From: Zavarzinia marina
GTDB taxonomy: Bacteria; Pseudomonadota; Alphaproteobacteria; Zavarziniales; Zavarziniaceae
Reading direction: 5' to 3'
Length of the DNA stretch: 64,000 nucleotides
NCBI RefSeq assembly: GCF_021568905.1
Contig: NZ_JAKGSB010000002.1
Coordinates: forward strand, 124,001-188,000
In this document: positions 52,601 through 61,855 of the stretch, in pieces
Position numbering within the stretch: position 1 is the first letter of the stretch
Layout: each line of letters opens with the position of its first letter
The notes under the pieces: model-generated
The model's input: the letters and a program-made list of their open reading frames with translations, nothing else
The model's database searches: none
What the model was told of the DNA's origin: nothing
Translations under genes and position numbers: made by a program

Positions 52601-52959
52601 GCGTCACCGGCTCGCTTGGCATCAGTTCCAGAAACTCCCCCTCGGGGCGAAGGCGGCGGCGGCGCCATACCGGGGCACCATCCGGGCTTTCGGAATGAAA
52701 GGGGGCATTCGCGTCGAATTCTCCCGTGCATTTTTCGCTGCACTGCCACAATATCGTCAGGACCGATCACGAAGCGCAACAGGGAACTGTCGCCACAAGG
52801 TGGGATTGGTCGAATTTAACCCCACGTCTCTCGCTCGGGCGCTACGGGCCGGCGGCGTGGCCGCCGGTTGCCTCCGCGAACCATAAAAAGGTCAGGGCAG
52901 GAACCAAGTCAGGTCAGGTACCAGATCGGGCTGGTACCCGAAACAGAGGCAGGACGTCC
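52601..52959. other. intergenic region between phaZ and GST genes
   Basis: This 359-base gap has no convincing gene. It contains a GC hairpin (CCGGCGGC-GTG-GCCGCCGG, 52849-52867) and a perfect 8-bp inverted repeat, GGTACCAG/CTGGTACC, at 52917-52938 just upstream of the GST ribosome site. Promoters for both genes probably lie here. Confidence 0.55.
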
Positions 52960-53616
52960 ATGGCGAAGGCCACACTAACGATAAGCAGCAAGAATTATTC
53001 GTCCTGGTCGTTGCGCGGCTGGCTGCTGTGCAAATTCGCCGGCCTGGATTTCGAGGAGAAGGCCCTGTCGATCGACGATCCGGGCACGCGGGCCGAACTT
53101 CTGCTGCTGTCGCCGTCGTTCAAGGTGCCCGCCCTCACCCATGGCGACATCACGGTGTGGGATACGCTGGCCATCGCCGAATATCTGAACGAGGTGATCC
53201 CCGACGCCGGCCTCCTGCCGGAGGATCTGGCCGCGCGAACCCATTGCCGCGCCGTCTCGGGCGAGATGCATTCGGGCTTCGCCAACCTGCGCTCCGCCCT
53301 GCCCATGAACCTGAAGAGCCATTTTTCGGGCTTCAAGGTCTGGGCCGGCGCCCAGGCCGACATCGACCACATGATCCAGATCTGGCGCGGCTGTCTCGAC
53401 ACCTACGGCGGGCCGTTCCTGTTCGGGTCGAAGCCGACCATGGCGGATGCGATGTTCGCCCCCGTCTGCACCCGCTTCAAGACCTATGACGTGAAGCTGG
53501 ACCGCAAGTGCCAGGCCTTCTCGAACCGCATCCTGAACCTGCCGGAAATGATCGAATGGACCGCCGCCGCGCTGGCGGAGCCGGAGGAACTCGAGGAACT
53601 CGACGTCGAATTCTGA
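52960..53616 (+). CDS. glutathione S-transferase family protein
   Basis: A 218-residue GST. The thioredoxin-fold N domain has SKNYSSWSLRGWLL with the catalytic serine region and SPSFKVPALTHGDITVWDTLAIAEYL (the cis-proline FKVP motif). The C domain is all-helical with FGSKPTMADAMFAPVC. The SSW start resembles a GST subgroup common in Proteobacteria. AGGA precedes the ATG, and a strong terminator follows. Confidence 0.92.
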   Translation: MAKATLTISSKNYSSWSLRGWLLCKFAGLDFEEKALSIDDPGTRAELLLLSPSFKVPALTHGDITVWDTLAIAEYLNEVIPDAGLLPEDLAARTHCRAVSGEMHSGFANLRSALPMNLKSHFSGFKVWAGAQADIDHMIQIWRGCLDTYGGPFLFGSKPTMADAMFAPVCTRFKTYDVKLDRKCQAFSNRILNLPEMIEWTAAALAEPEELEELDVEF

Positions 53617-53638
53617 TCGTCGGGAACGGGACGCTTCG

Positions 53639-53668
53639 CCCGGGCCGGTCCGCCGGCCCGGGTTTTTC
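53639..53668 (+). terminator. Rho-independent terminator of the GST gene
   Basis: A perfect 10-bp stem (CCCGGGCCGG / CCGGCCCGGG, 4-base loop) is followed by TTTTTC, 22 bases past the stop. It is the strongest terminator in the window. Confidence 0.92.
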
Positions 53669-53736
53669 ATGTCCGAGGTGGCGAGCGTCACAGCCTGTGG
53701 TCTATGATTTACCGGATATTCAACCGATCGGGATCC

Positions 53737-55242
53737 ATGGTCGTCCGTCTTCGCACCGTCGCCTTCGAGGGCATCGACGTGGTCCCCGTCGATGTCGAAA
53801 TCGCCTTCGCCAGCGGCCTGCCCGCCTTTTCCATCGTCGGCCTGCCGGACAAGGCGGTGGCGGAAAGCAAGGAACGGGTGCGCGCCGCCCTCGGCGCCAT
53901 CGGTCTGGGCCTGCCGCCGAAGCGGATCACCGTCAATCTCGCCCCCGCCGACCTGCCGAAGGAAGGCAGCCATTTCGACCTGCCCATCGCCCTCGGCCTG
54001 ATGGCCGCCATGGGCCTGATCCCGGCGGAGGAATTGGCGGGTTTCGTCGCGCTCGGCGAATTGTCGCTGGACGGGCGGCTGAACCCGGTCGCCGGGGTGC
54101 TGAACGCCGCGATCGCGGCGGCGGCGGAGGACCGGGGCCTGATATGTCCCGAAGCCTCCGGCCCCGAGGCGGCCTGGGCCGGCGGCGATCCCATCCTGGC
54201 CCCCGCCTCCCTCATCGCGCTGGCCAATCATTTCAAGGGCAGCCAGATCCTGGACACGCCCCGGCCGCGCCCGCCGGCGGAGGTTCCGGCAGGCCTCGAC
54301 CTGCGTGACGTCAAGGGCCAGGAGACGGCCAAGCGGGCCCTGGAGATCGCCGCCGCCGGCGGCCACCACCTGCTGATGAGCGGCAGCCCGGGTTCCGGCA
54401 AGTCGATGCTGGCGGCGCGCCTGCCCGGCATTCTGCCGCCCCTCGAGCCGGCGGAGGCCCTGGAGCTTTCCCTCATCCAATCGGTCGCCGGGCAATTGGC
54501 GGGAGGCACGGTCACGCGGGCGCGGCCGTTCCGCAGTCCCCATCATTCCGCCAGCCAGGCGGCACTGGTCGGCGGCGGCCATCGGGCGAGGCCGGGCGAG
54601 GTCAGCCTGGCCCATCGCGGCGTCCTGTTCCTCGACGAATTGCCGGAATTCCAGCGCGCGGCGCTGGAGGCCCTGCGCCAGCCGGTCGAGACCGGCCGCG
54701 TGGTGGTCGCCCGGGCCAATGCCCATGTCGCCTATCCGGCGCGCTTTCAACTGGTCGCCGCCATGAACCCGTGCCGCTGCGGCTATCTCGAGGATGCGGA
54801 GCGCGCGTGCTCGAAGGCGCCGCGCTGCGCCGCCGACTATCAGAACCGCCTGTCCGGTCCCTTGCTCGACCGTTTCGATCTCTTCGTCGAGGTCCCGGCC
54901 GTCTCCGTCGCCGATCTCGCCCTGCCGCCGCCGGCCGAGGGCAGCGCCGAGGTCGCAAGCAGGGTCGCCGCCGCCCGCGCAGCGCAGGGATCGCGCCTTG
55001 CCGGGACCGGCCTCGTCACCAATGCCGAGATGGAGGGCGAAGTGCTGGATACCCATGCGACGCCGGACGAGGCCGGCCGCCGCCTGCTGCTCGACGCGGC
55101 GGAGCGCCTGCGGCTTTCGGCGCGCGGCTATCACCGCGTGCTGCGCGTCGCCCGTACCATCGCCGATCTCGCCGGCAGCGCCGGCGTCGCCCGCCTCCAT
55201 GTCGCGGAGGCGCTGTCGTACCGGCGGCGCGTGGTGGCGTGA
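53737..55242 (+). CDS. comM: YifB/ComM-family Mg-chelatase-like AAA ATPase
   Basis: A 501-residue protein. A ChlI-like N-terminal domain (1-170: FEGIDVVPVDVEIAFASGLPAFSIVGLPDKAV) precedes an AAA+ core with Walker A GSPGSGKSML, Walker B GVLFLDELPEF, and RARPFRSPHHSASQAALVGGG. The C-terminal Mg-chelatase helical domain ends ...ALSYRRR. ComM is a hexameric helicase that extends branch migration in natural transformation. The ATG at 53737 is the family start. Confidence 0.95.
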   Translation: MVVRLRTVAFEGIDVVPVDVEIAFASGLPAFSIVGLPDKAVAESKERVRAALGAIGLGLPPKRITVNLAPADLPKEGSHFDLPIALGLMAAMGLIPAEELAGFVALGELSLDGRLNPVAGVLNAAIAAAAEDRGLICPEASGPEAAWAGGDPILAPASLIALANHFKGSQILDTPRPRPPAEVPAGLDLRDVKGQETAKRALEIAAAGGHHLLMSGSPGSGKSMLAARLPGILPPLEPAEALELSLIQSVAGQLAGGTVTRARPFRSPHHSASQAALVGGGHRARPGEVSLAHRGVLFLDELPEFQRAALEALRQPVETGRVVVARANAHVAYPARFQLVAAMNPCRCGYLEDAERACSKAPRCAADYQNRLSGPLLDRFDLFVEVPAVSVADLALPPPAEGSAEVASRVAAARAAQGSRLAGTGLVTNAEMEGEVLDTHATPDEAGRRLLLDAAERLRLSARGYHRVLRVARTIADLAGSAGVARLHVAEALSYRRRVVA

Positions 55243-55245
55243 TCC

Positions 55246-56337
55246 CTATGCCGCCAGCCGGTCCAGCAGGGAGAGCATGACCGCGGCTTCCGGCATGGGG
55301 GCGATGGCGTCCAGCCGTTCGGGGACCAGGGCGGCGATATCGGGATGGCCGCCGATGCCCGACGTGCCGAGGGGGCCACGGAAGCCGTGGTCGGCCCAGG
55401 CGATTTCCTGCAAGGTCTCGCTGGTCAGGGCTTCGATCAGGCCGTCGGCGGCGGCGGTCAGGCTGATCAGGGGATGGGCGGAATAGACCGTCGGCACGGG
55501 GTAGAGCGCGACCGGCGTCGCGCTGCCGCCCGCGACGCGGCGCCAGCGCTCGGGATCCGCCAGGATCCATTCGATGAGCTGGTTTTCATAGCCGACCGCC
55601 ATGGGAAAGGCGCCGGGCCCGCCCGCCAGATAATCGTCGAACAGGCTGCCCGACGAATGGGACTTGTAGCCCATGCGGCGGAACAGGCTCTCCACCTCCG
55701 CCTCGACCGCCGGCAGGGTCGCCGTCGTGGCCACGTCGCCGGCCAGCAGATTGGCGACGAGGCCGGCGAACATGAAGCCCGAGTTGGAGCGGTTGGGATC
55801 GGTCGAGACGATGCGCGCCTTGCCGAAGAGTTCCGGCACCCCCAGTTCCGCCCAGGTCCTGTCGGAGAGCACGGCGCGCAGGAATTTCGGCAATTCGAAG
55901 GTCCGGTGGCCGGCGGCATCCAGGGTCACGAGGCCGGCCTTGGCGAGACCATCGGCGATGTTCGACCAGGAATAGACCACGATCGGCGAATTCAGCACGA
56001 CCTGGGAACGACGCACGGCGACCTTGTTCTCGCGCGCGATCTCGACCATGACCGAGGACGACGGCCACAGGAATTCCGGGTGCTGCGACAGGAGATCCGG
56101 CGCCCGCACCATCTCGACCGAGCCGGCCTGGCGGGCATTCAGCGCGAAACCGGCCGAGGCCAGCGCATCGATGGTGCGCGGATTGGCGAGGAAGGCTTTC
56201 TTTTCGCCGCCGACGAAACCGGACAGCGCCACCGGATCGCGCAGCAGGGGCGTGTCGCGGAGATAGAGAAAGCCGCCGGTCGCGGCGACGCTGGCGCCCA
56301 GAAGGCCGAGGCCGAGGCCACGGCGGGTGATACTCAT
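55246..56337 (-). CDS. periplasmic solute-binding-like protein, last gene of telA operon
   Basis: A 363-residue exported protein with a twin-arginine-like start (SITRRGLGLGLLGAS) and hydrophobic core to about 24. The fold is of the solute-binding type; STDPNRSNSGFMFAG (about 184-198) aligns with TSATQSNSGASAYLA of the upstream vWA lipoprotein, so the two are distant paralogues. A conserved GTSGIGG lies near the C terminus. No permease or ATPase is in this operon. It overlaps the XpaC-like stop by 4 bases. Ligand unknown. Confidence 0.7.
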   Translation of the reverse strand: MSITRRGLGLGLLGASVAATGGFLYLRDTPLLRDPVALSGFVGGEKKAFLANPRTIDALASAGFALNARQAGSVEMVRAPDLLSQHPEFLWPSSSVMVEIARENKVAVRRSQVVLNSPIVVYSWSNIADGLAKAGLVTLDAAGHRTFELPKFLRAVLSDRTWAELGVPELFGKARIVSTDPNRSNSGFMFAGLVANLLAGDVATTATLPAVEAEVESLFRRMGYKSHSSGSLFDDYLAGGPGAFPMAVGYENQLIEWILADPERWRRVAGGSATPVALYPVPTVYSAHPLISLTAAADGLIEALTSETLQEIAWADHGFRGPLGTSGIGGHPDIAALVPERLDAIAPMPEAAVMLSLLDRLAA

Positions 56338-56966
56338 GGCCGTTGTCCCCTATCGTCCGGCAGGCGGATATCGTCCTGGATGGCGGCATCGATCAGGCGC
56401 AATTCGACGTCGAGATCGGCGAGGTCGGTGTCGAGCAGCGAATCCTTGTAGTGACTGAAGGCGTCTTCCAGCTTGGCGATGGTGCCTTCGCTCTGGGCGA
56501 CCAGGGCGGGATCGGGCCGATCCATGCGTTCGAGCAGCGCATAGCGTTCCACCACCTTGCCCGCCGAGGGCAGATAATAGACCAGGAAGCGGCTGACCGT
56601 GCCGAGGCGGTTGGCGTCCTGCTCCACCCCCTTGACGATGGCGCGGGCCGTTGCCGCCAGATGCCGCACCCGGGTCTTCACCGCGTCCTTGCGCAGGCCG
56701 ATGGCCGCCGCCTCCAGCCCCTCGATATGGGGCAGGGCTTCGCCCAGCACCTTGCGCGCCAGATCGACCCGCCCGCGCCCGAAGCGCGAAATGTCGATCC
56801 CTTCGAACAGTCGGCGCGGCGCCAGCAGGAACAGGAGACCGAAGAAGACCAGCACGGCGAGACCGGCCGCGACCAGCAGCGGCAGGTCGATACCGAACAC
56901 GAGCGCGGGCACCACGGCGGCGCCGACGGCGCCCGCGATGAGCCAGTGACTGCCGTCCCTCGACAT
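56334..56966 (-). CDS. XpaC-like membrane protein
   Basis: A 210-residue protein with two N-terminal transmembrane helices (about 8-25 and 28-48), then a long helical cytoplasmic domain. FLVYYLPSAGKVVERYALLERM is the mark of the XpaC family (named in Bacillus for hydrolysis of a chromogenic phosphate, true function unknown). XpaC pairs with TelA in many bacteria, as in the Bacillus xpaC-yaaN pair. It overlaps the downstream gene and lies 9 bases behind the vWA lipoprotein gene. Confidence 0.82.
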   Translation of the reverse strand: MSRDGSHWLIAGAVGAAVVPALVFGIDLPLLVAAGLAVLVFFGLLFLLAPRRLFEGIDISRFGRGRVDLARKVLGEALPHIEGLEAAAIGLRKDAVKTRVRHLAATARAIVKGVEQDANRLGTVSRFLVYYLPSAGKVVERYALLERMDRPDPALVAQSEGTIAKLEDAFSHYKDSLLDTDLADLDVELRLIDAAIQDDIRLPDDRGQRP

Positions 56967-56975
56967 GCGCCGCCG

Positions 56976-58547
56976 TCAGTTGTAACCGCGGGCGGAACGG
57001 AAGGCACCGGTCAGGTCCTTCGTGCCGTCGAACACGCGCGCGCCGGTCGCCCCCGCCAGCACTTCGAGCTGTTGGCGATCCGCATTGCCGAAGGTGATGC
57101 CGAAGATCGGAATGCGCTTCTCGGCGTCACTGCGGCTGGCCAGGAATTGCACCGGGTCGCCCGAACTCTGGCCATCGGTCATGATCACGATGGCGGGCAG
57201 GTAATCGTCGGCGGCGATCAGGGGCGCCATCTGGGTGAAGGCCATCTGGGCGCAGGCATACATATCCGTGCCACCGCCGACCGGCTGACGCATGACCTCG
57301 TCCAACAGCTTTGCCTGATCGTCGGTACCGCCGGTACCGATCCAGATGTCGGTCACCTGGCCGCTGAAGGGCATGACGAAGATGCGGTCCTTGGACGACC
57401 ATTGCACCAGCACTTCCGAGGCCCGCTCGGGCGAGAACAGGAAACTGACGGCGTGACGCAACGCGCTTTCCCCCTCGCCTTCCATGCTGCCCGAGAAATC
57501 GAGACACAGCGCGGTCAGGGACGGGCGGCGCAGCGCCTCCTGATAGAGGGTCAGGGCCTTGTAGATCACCGGTGCCTCGGGCATCTGCGCCGCCGTCACG
57601 AGGCGCGAGGGATCGAAATTCCAGTCGGGCTCCGCCGGCGCCTGATCGGCCCGGCCGAGCGCGATGCGCCGCCCCGTCACCGCGATCCGGGCCTGGGTCT
57701 CGGCCGAGAGCAGATAATCCTGAAGGGCGATGAAGAAGGCCTCGACCTCCCGCCCCCGGCCGCGTTCGAGGAAGCCGAGGGGTGAATCGGCGATGGCGAC
57801 ACCATCGGTCGGATAGACCGCCCACAGGGGTTCCTCGCCCCTTCCGCGTAGGGTGTCGTTCACTTCCTTGAGGACGGCTTCGTAATTCCACATGGCGTCG
57901 TAGACGATGCCGTTCTTCGCCGATTCGACATAGAGTTCGCCCAGCCAGCCGCTTGACCCCGACGAGCGTTCGACGCCGCGCAGGAGGCGCGTCACCTGAT
58001 CGAGGGTGGCGGGATCGTCCAGGTCCTCCGCTTCCAGCACCGGCTTGCCGCGCGCCGCCGCCAGCATGGCGAGATAGGCCGAGGCGCCCGAATTCGACTG
58101 GGTCGCCGAGGTCATGAGGAAACGCAGATCGCGCGCGTCGACGGCGGCCAGGATGTCGGCGGTCGAGACCGGCTTCCCGGTCCAGCCCAGCGCCTCCGCC
58201 TTCGACTTGCGGATGCCGAGCACGACCGGATTCTGCGAGATCGACTTGGCGTGGGTCACCCGCCTGGCGCTGTCGAACAGATCGATCCAGATGCTGAAGG
58301 CGGGCCAGACCGCGTCCACCGTCGCCTCCTGGCCCTGGCGCAGCGAGAGCCCGATGTCGAGCGAACCGAGATAGGAGATGTGACAGTTCACACCCTGGTC
58401 GGCGCAGAATTCCTGGACCATGGGTTCCAGGATCTTGTTCTCGGACCCGGCGACGATCTCGAAATCGAACGCCGGTTTGTCGTCGCAGGCCGCGAGGCCG
58501 AACGCCGCGGCGCCCGCGAGGCAGAGGCGAAGGATAAGGTGGCGCAT
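56976..58547 (-). CDS. lipoprotein fusing a solute-binding domain to a von Willebrand A domain
   Basis: A 523-residue lipoprotein. The signal ends in LAAC, with Cys21. Residues 25-320 form a solute-binding fold (SATQSNSGAS near 148-157). Residues 343-520 form a vWA domain with a complete MIDAS: DFSGS at 350-354, TD at 427-428 and D458 (MTDGQ). The vWA domain should bind a divalent metal and a partner protein; the solute-binding part should sense a periplasmic ligand. It starts 4 bases after the telA stop. I know such fusions from TelA-linked clusters but not their ligand. Confidence 0.82.
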   Translation of the reverse strand: MRHLILRLCLAGAAAFGLAACDDKPAFDFEIVAGSENKILEPMVQEFCADQGVNCHISYLGSLDIGLSLRQGQEATVDAVWPAFSIWIDLFDSARRVTHAKSISQNPVVLGIRKSKAEALGWTGKPVSTADILAAVDARDLRFLMTSATQSNSGASAYLAMLAAARGKPVLEAEDLDDPATLDQVTRLLRGVERSSGSSGWLGELYVESAKNGIVYDAMWNYEAVLKEVNDTLRGRGEEPLWAVYPTDGVAIADSPLGFLERGRGREVEAFFIALQDYLLSAETQARIAVTGRRIALGRADQAPAEPDWNFDPSRLVTAAQMPEAPVIYKALTLYQEALRRPSLTALCLDFSGSMEGEGESALRHAVSFLFSPERASEVLVQWSSKDRIFVMPFSGQVTDIWIGTGGTDDQAKLLDEVMRQPVGGGTDMYACAQMAFTQMAPLIAADDYLPAIVIMTDGQSSGDPVQFLASRSDAEKRIPIFGITFGNADRQQLEVLAGATGARVFDGTKDLTGAFRSARGYN

Positions 58548-58551
58548 GGCG

Positions 58552-59640
58552 TCACGCCCTGTCGGCGATCAGGCTGCGCTGCAGGTCGCCGGTCATGGCT
58601 TCCATGCGCTGTTCCGCCTCCGCCCGCTTGCGGCGCCCGTCCTCCTGCACGCGGAGCACAGAACCGATGGTATCGATCAGGTCGCGGTTGGTCTGCTCCA
58701 GGGTCTCGATGTCGACGATGCCGCGCTGGGACTGTTCCTCGATCGCGATCGCCTGATCCTTCATCATTTCGGACGCCTGTTTCAGCATCTCGTTGGTGGC
58801 GTCGGTCACGGTCTTCTGGAGTTCCAGGGCCTGCTGCTGGCGGGTCAGGCCGAGCAGCACGATCATCTTCTGCTTCCAGACCGGCACTGTCAGCTGCGCC
58901 GTCGCCTGGAGGTTCTCGATCAGGGTCTCGTCGCCTGACTGCACGATGCGGATCTGCGGCAATTGCTGGATGCCGATCTGGCGCGCCTGCTGCAGGTAGT
59001 AGACGCGCTTCTCCAGCCGGTCGAGGGCCTGGACCGCATCCTGATAGGCCTGGGCCGCCAGCATGGCATCGCCCCCGGGAGCCGCCGCTTCCGCCGACGC
59101 CTTCAGGCGCGTCAATTCGGCGGTGCGATAGGTCTCGGCGAAATTCTTGCCGGCGGCGATGAAAGTGTCCAATTCGCCGATCGAGCGGAGCGTCTCTTCA
59201 TGGAGGTCGTCGAGCACGGCGATGTCGCGCTTCAGACGGTCCTTGTGGCGGTCGAGTTCGATGACGATGCCGTCGATCTGGCTGGCGACATCCTCGAACT
59301 GGGCGGCGAAGCGGCGCACCCGCGCGTGGAGGGAGGAGAACAGCCGTTCGAAGAAGCCGGCATTCTTCAGGCTGGCGGGATCGAGGCCCTTCGCCTTCTC
59401 GATGATGTCGATCAGCAGCTTGCCGGTCTCGCCCATCTCCTTGTTGCGGGTCTGGGCCAGGATCTTGTCGGCATAGGCGGTGACGGAACGCTGGGCCACA
59501 TCGCCGAAGCTGGCGAGCTGGGCCCGGTCGCCCAGGTCGATGCCGCCGGCGATGACGGCGACCCGATCGGGATCGACCATGACCACGGGCAAGGCGGCTG
59601 CCGCCCGCGGACTCGGGATTTCGCCTTCGATGGTCGTCAT
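58552..59640 (-). CDS. telA: TelA-family toxic-anion-resistance protein
   Basis: A 362-residue cytoplasmic coiled-coil protein. The family core includes FFERLFSSLHARVRRFAAQFEDVASQIDGIVIELDRHKDRLKRDI, then RIVYYLQQARQI-like RVYYLQQARQIG, LPQIRIVQSGDETLIENLQ and PVWKQKMIVLLGL. TelA proteins were named for tellurite resistance; their direct activity is unknown and they are thought to act in membrane stress. It is the first gene of a four-gene operon. GGGGGAACAGG precedes the ATG at 59640. Confidence 0.92.
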   Translation of the reverse strand: MTTIEGEIPSPRAAAALPVVMVDPDRVAVIAGGIDLGDRAQLASFGDVAQRSVTAYADKILAQTRNKEMGETGKLLIDIIEKAKGLDPASLKNAGFFERLFSSLHARVRRFAAQFEDVASQIDGIVIELDRHKDRLKRDIAVLDDLHEETLRSIGELDTFIAAGKNFAETYRTAELTRLKASAEAAAPGGDAMLAAQAYQDAVQALDRLEKRVYYLQQARQIGIQQLPQIRIVQSGDETLIENLQATAQLTVPVWKQKMIVLLGLTRQQQALELQKTVTDATNEMLKQASEMMKDQAIAIEEQSQRGIVDIETLEQTNRDLIDTIGSVLRVQEDGRRKRAEAEQRMEAMTGDLQRSLIADRA

Positions 59641-59758
59641 GAACCCTGTTCCCCCTCGCTGATCCACCGCATTCAACCGCGATTGGATGACAGTTTCCTG
59701 ACATCGAACCCGAGGATAGCATGTCGTGACGGCAGATGCGGCAACGAGCGGGACGGGT

Positions 59759-59786
59759 GGCGCCGCGATCGTGCGAAGGCGGCGCC
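59759..59786. terminator. hairpin between ABC binding-protein gene and telA operon
   Basis: Arms GGCGCCGC and GCGGCGCC (8 bp, 12-base loop) lie about 19 bases past the binding-protein stop. No T-run follows; a role as transcript end is likely but unproven. Confidence 0.4.
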
Positions 59787-59804
59787 CGTGGTCTCGGATC
59801 CGGA

Positions 59805-60794
59805 TTATTCGCCCTTGCCGATTCCGAGATCGACCGAGGCCATGGGGTCCATGGAGGCCGGATCGACGCCCTGCTGGCGTGCGACCCATTCCCAAGTGGT
59901 ACGAACCCGGTCGGGATCGAAGATGCCGAGGCCGGCGACATCGGTATTGGCGTTGAACAGCAACGGCACCGTGGCATCCACCTGCTTGCGCGTCATGTCC
60001 AGTTCGATCTCGGGGATCGCCGCCTTCACTGCGGCGGCGGCCAGGGCCGGATCGTCCTGCATCAGCCTCTCCGCCTTCACGAGCGCCCGAACGAAGCGCA
60101 GGACGACGTCGCGATGCTCCGCCAGAAAGGCCTCGGAGACGAACACGGTCGAGGAATAGCCGTCCAGGCCATATTCGGCCCAGGGAACGATCGCGGGCGT
60201 CGCCCCGGTGCTTTCGAGAAGATCGACGGTCTGCGGCGCACTGGTGACATATTGGATGATGGCGTCCACCCGACCGGCCGCCAGCATGGCCGGCAGGGTG
60301 CTGGCGTCGGCCTTGATCAGTTCGACCGATTCGGGATCGACGCCGTTCGCCTGCAGAAGAAATGGCCACGGACCGTTGGACGAGGTGAAGGGAGAGGTGG
60401 CGACCTTGCGCCCGGCGACGTCCTTCAGGCCGGTGATGCCTGATGCGGCGGTGGTTACCAGCGAGTCAGGCGCCTTGGTATAGACCGGCATGACGGCCAC
60501 CACGGGCACTTCGGTTCCGACCTTGGCCGTGAACAGGGCATCGAGACCGCCCTCACCCATGTCGGCCGCACCTGTGGCGACCTTGGTGATCGAATCGCTA
60601 GACCCACGACCGGAGACCAAATCGACATCGAGCCCTTCCGCCTCGAACAGCCCCTCGGACTGCGCGAGATAATAGGCCGCACGGTCACCGCCAGGCAGCC
60701 ATGAGAATTGGAAGTTCACATGATCGGCCGCAAGCGCGGGCACGGCCACGCCCGTCGAAAGCGCGAGGAGTAGAGCGGCGAGTCTGATACGCAT
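59805..60794 (-). CDS. ABC transporter substrate-binding protein (NMT1/THI5-like)
   Basis: A 329-residue periplasmic protein with a signal peptide (1-23, PALA before ADHVNF). NFQFSWLPGGDRAAYYLAQSEGLFEAEGLDVDLV is the start of the NMT1 family that binds pyrimidine precursors, taurine, nitrate or sulfonates. It belongs with the permease and ATPase at 62.8-64 kb though separated from them by two LysR genes. AGGA supports the ATG at 60794. Ligand not readable. Confidence 0.9.
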   Translation of the reverse strand: MRIRLAALLLALSTGVAVPALAADHVNFQFSWLPGGDRAAYYLAQSEGLFEAEGLDVDLVSGRGSSDSITKVATGAADMGEGGLDALFTAKVGTEVPVVAVMPVYTKAPDSLVTTAASGITGLKDVAGRKVATSPFTSSNGPWPFLLQANGVDPESVELIKADASTLPAMLAAGRVDAIIQYVTSAPQTVDLLESTGATPAIVPWAEYGLDGYSSTVFVSEAFLAEHRDVVLRFVRALVKAERLMQDDPALAAAAVKAAIPEIELDMTRKQVDATVPLLFNANTDVAGLGIFDPDRVRTTWEWVARQQGVDPASMDPMASVDLGIGKGE

Positions 60795-60948
60795 GATGGA
60801 TTCCTGTTCGGTTTCGGTTTCGGTGGCTGAACGGTCATTCGGCATCACTTTCTGGAGCTATTGAAAACTGCGGCAGCACCATCCAGAAGCGTTGAATTCC
60901 GCCCTGTGCGGTGCAAAAAAGAGAACGCCATCGCCTGGGAGCGTCGCC

Positions 60949-61851
60949 GTGCTGCATGCCCGCATCCTGACCTATCTCGACACGGCGGTTCGAGCCGGCT
61001 CGATCCGGAAGGCAGCGGCGCGCCTCGGCATCGCCGCATCCTCCATCAGCCGTCAGATCGCCGAACTGGAGCGGGAACTGGGCTCGCCCCTGTTCGAACA
61101 TCTGCCGGGCCACCTGCGCCTGACGGCCGCGGGCGAGATCCTGATGGCCCATGTGCGTCAGACCCTGAAGGAACACGATCGGGCTCTGGCTCGGATCGAG
61201 GATCTGAAATCGCCCGGCAGCGGCCAGGTGCGAATCGCGACCATGAACGGTCCCGTCGGCGGCTTCGTGCCCCACGCGGTGATGGAATTCGCGGGACGTT
61301 TCCCACAGGTCCGTTTCACTGTGCAGTCCATGGTCGCGGCGGAACTGGTGGCGACCCTGAAGGCGGGCGAAGCCGACGTCGGCATCGGTTACAACCTGCC
61401 CGACGATCCTCGCCTGACCGTGGTCGACAGCCTGGAAGTCCGCCTCGGCGCCGTGGTCGATCCTCACCACCCGCTGGCCCGGCGGGCCGGTGTCCGTCTC
61501 GCCGATTGCGCCGTTCACCCGATCGTGCTCGCGGACGGCAGCAGCGCCGTGCGCCGCCTGATTCACTTCGCGGCGGCGCGGAGCCGGTCCGAATTGACGC
61601 CGGTCATCGACACCAATTCCATCGAGCTCATCAAACGTTCCCTGATCGACGGCGAAACCGTGACGTTCCTAAGTCCCGCGGACGTGGTCGAGGAGACGGC
61701 TGCCGGGCGCCTCGTCTATCTGCCGCTGACCGACGCTTCGGTCGACAGTCAGACCCTCTCGATCGTTCAGCGCGAGGGCGCGGTGCTGAATTTCGCCGTC
61801 ACGCTCTTCATCGAACAGGCCCGCCGTCGATTGGCCGACCTGATGCCGTGA
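60949..61851 (+). CDS. LysR-family regulator, first of a paralogous pair
   Basis: A 300-residue LysR protein: LHARILTYLDTAVRAGSIRKAAARLGIAASSISRQI forms the helix-turn-helix. It starts with a GTG at 60949 (GGGAG upstream), which aligns with the start of the paralogue at 62770. It faces the binding-protein gene across 154 bases and probably controls it. Its effector domain contains NGPVGGFVP, parallel to NGLASGLMS in the paralogue. Confidence 0.88.
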   Translation: MLHARILTYLDTAVRAGSIRKAAARLGIAASSISRQIAELERELGSPLFEHLPGHLRLTAAGEILMAHVRQTLKEHDRALARIEDLKSPGSGQVRIATMNGPVGGFVPHAVMEFAGRFPQVRFTVQSMVAAELVATLKAGEADVGIGYNLPDDPRLTVVDSLEVRLGAVVDPHHPLARRAGVRLADCAVHPIVLADGSSAVRRLIHFAAARSRSELTPVIDTNSIELIKRSLIDGETVTFLSPADVVEETAAGRLVYLPLTDASVDSQTLSIVQREGAVLNFAVTLFIEQARRRLADLMP

Positions 61852-61855
61852 CGCG

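Noticed and set aside
60850-60897. TCTGGA ... TCCAGA inverted repeat as a LysR operator upstream of the ABC binding-protein gene
   Set aside because: The arms are 35 bases apart and lack the T-N11-A pattern; too weak to list.
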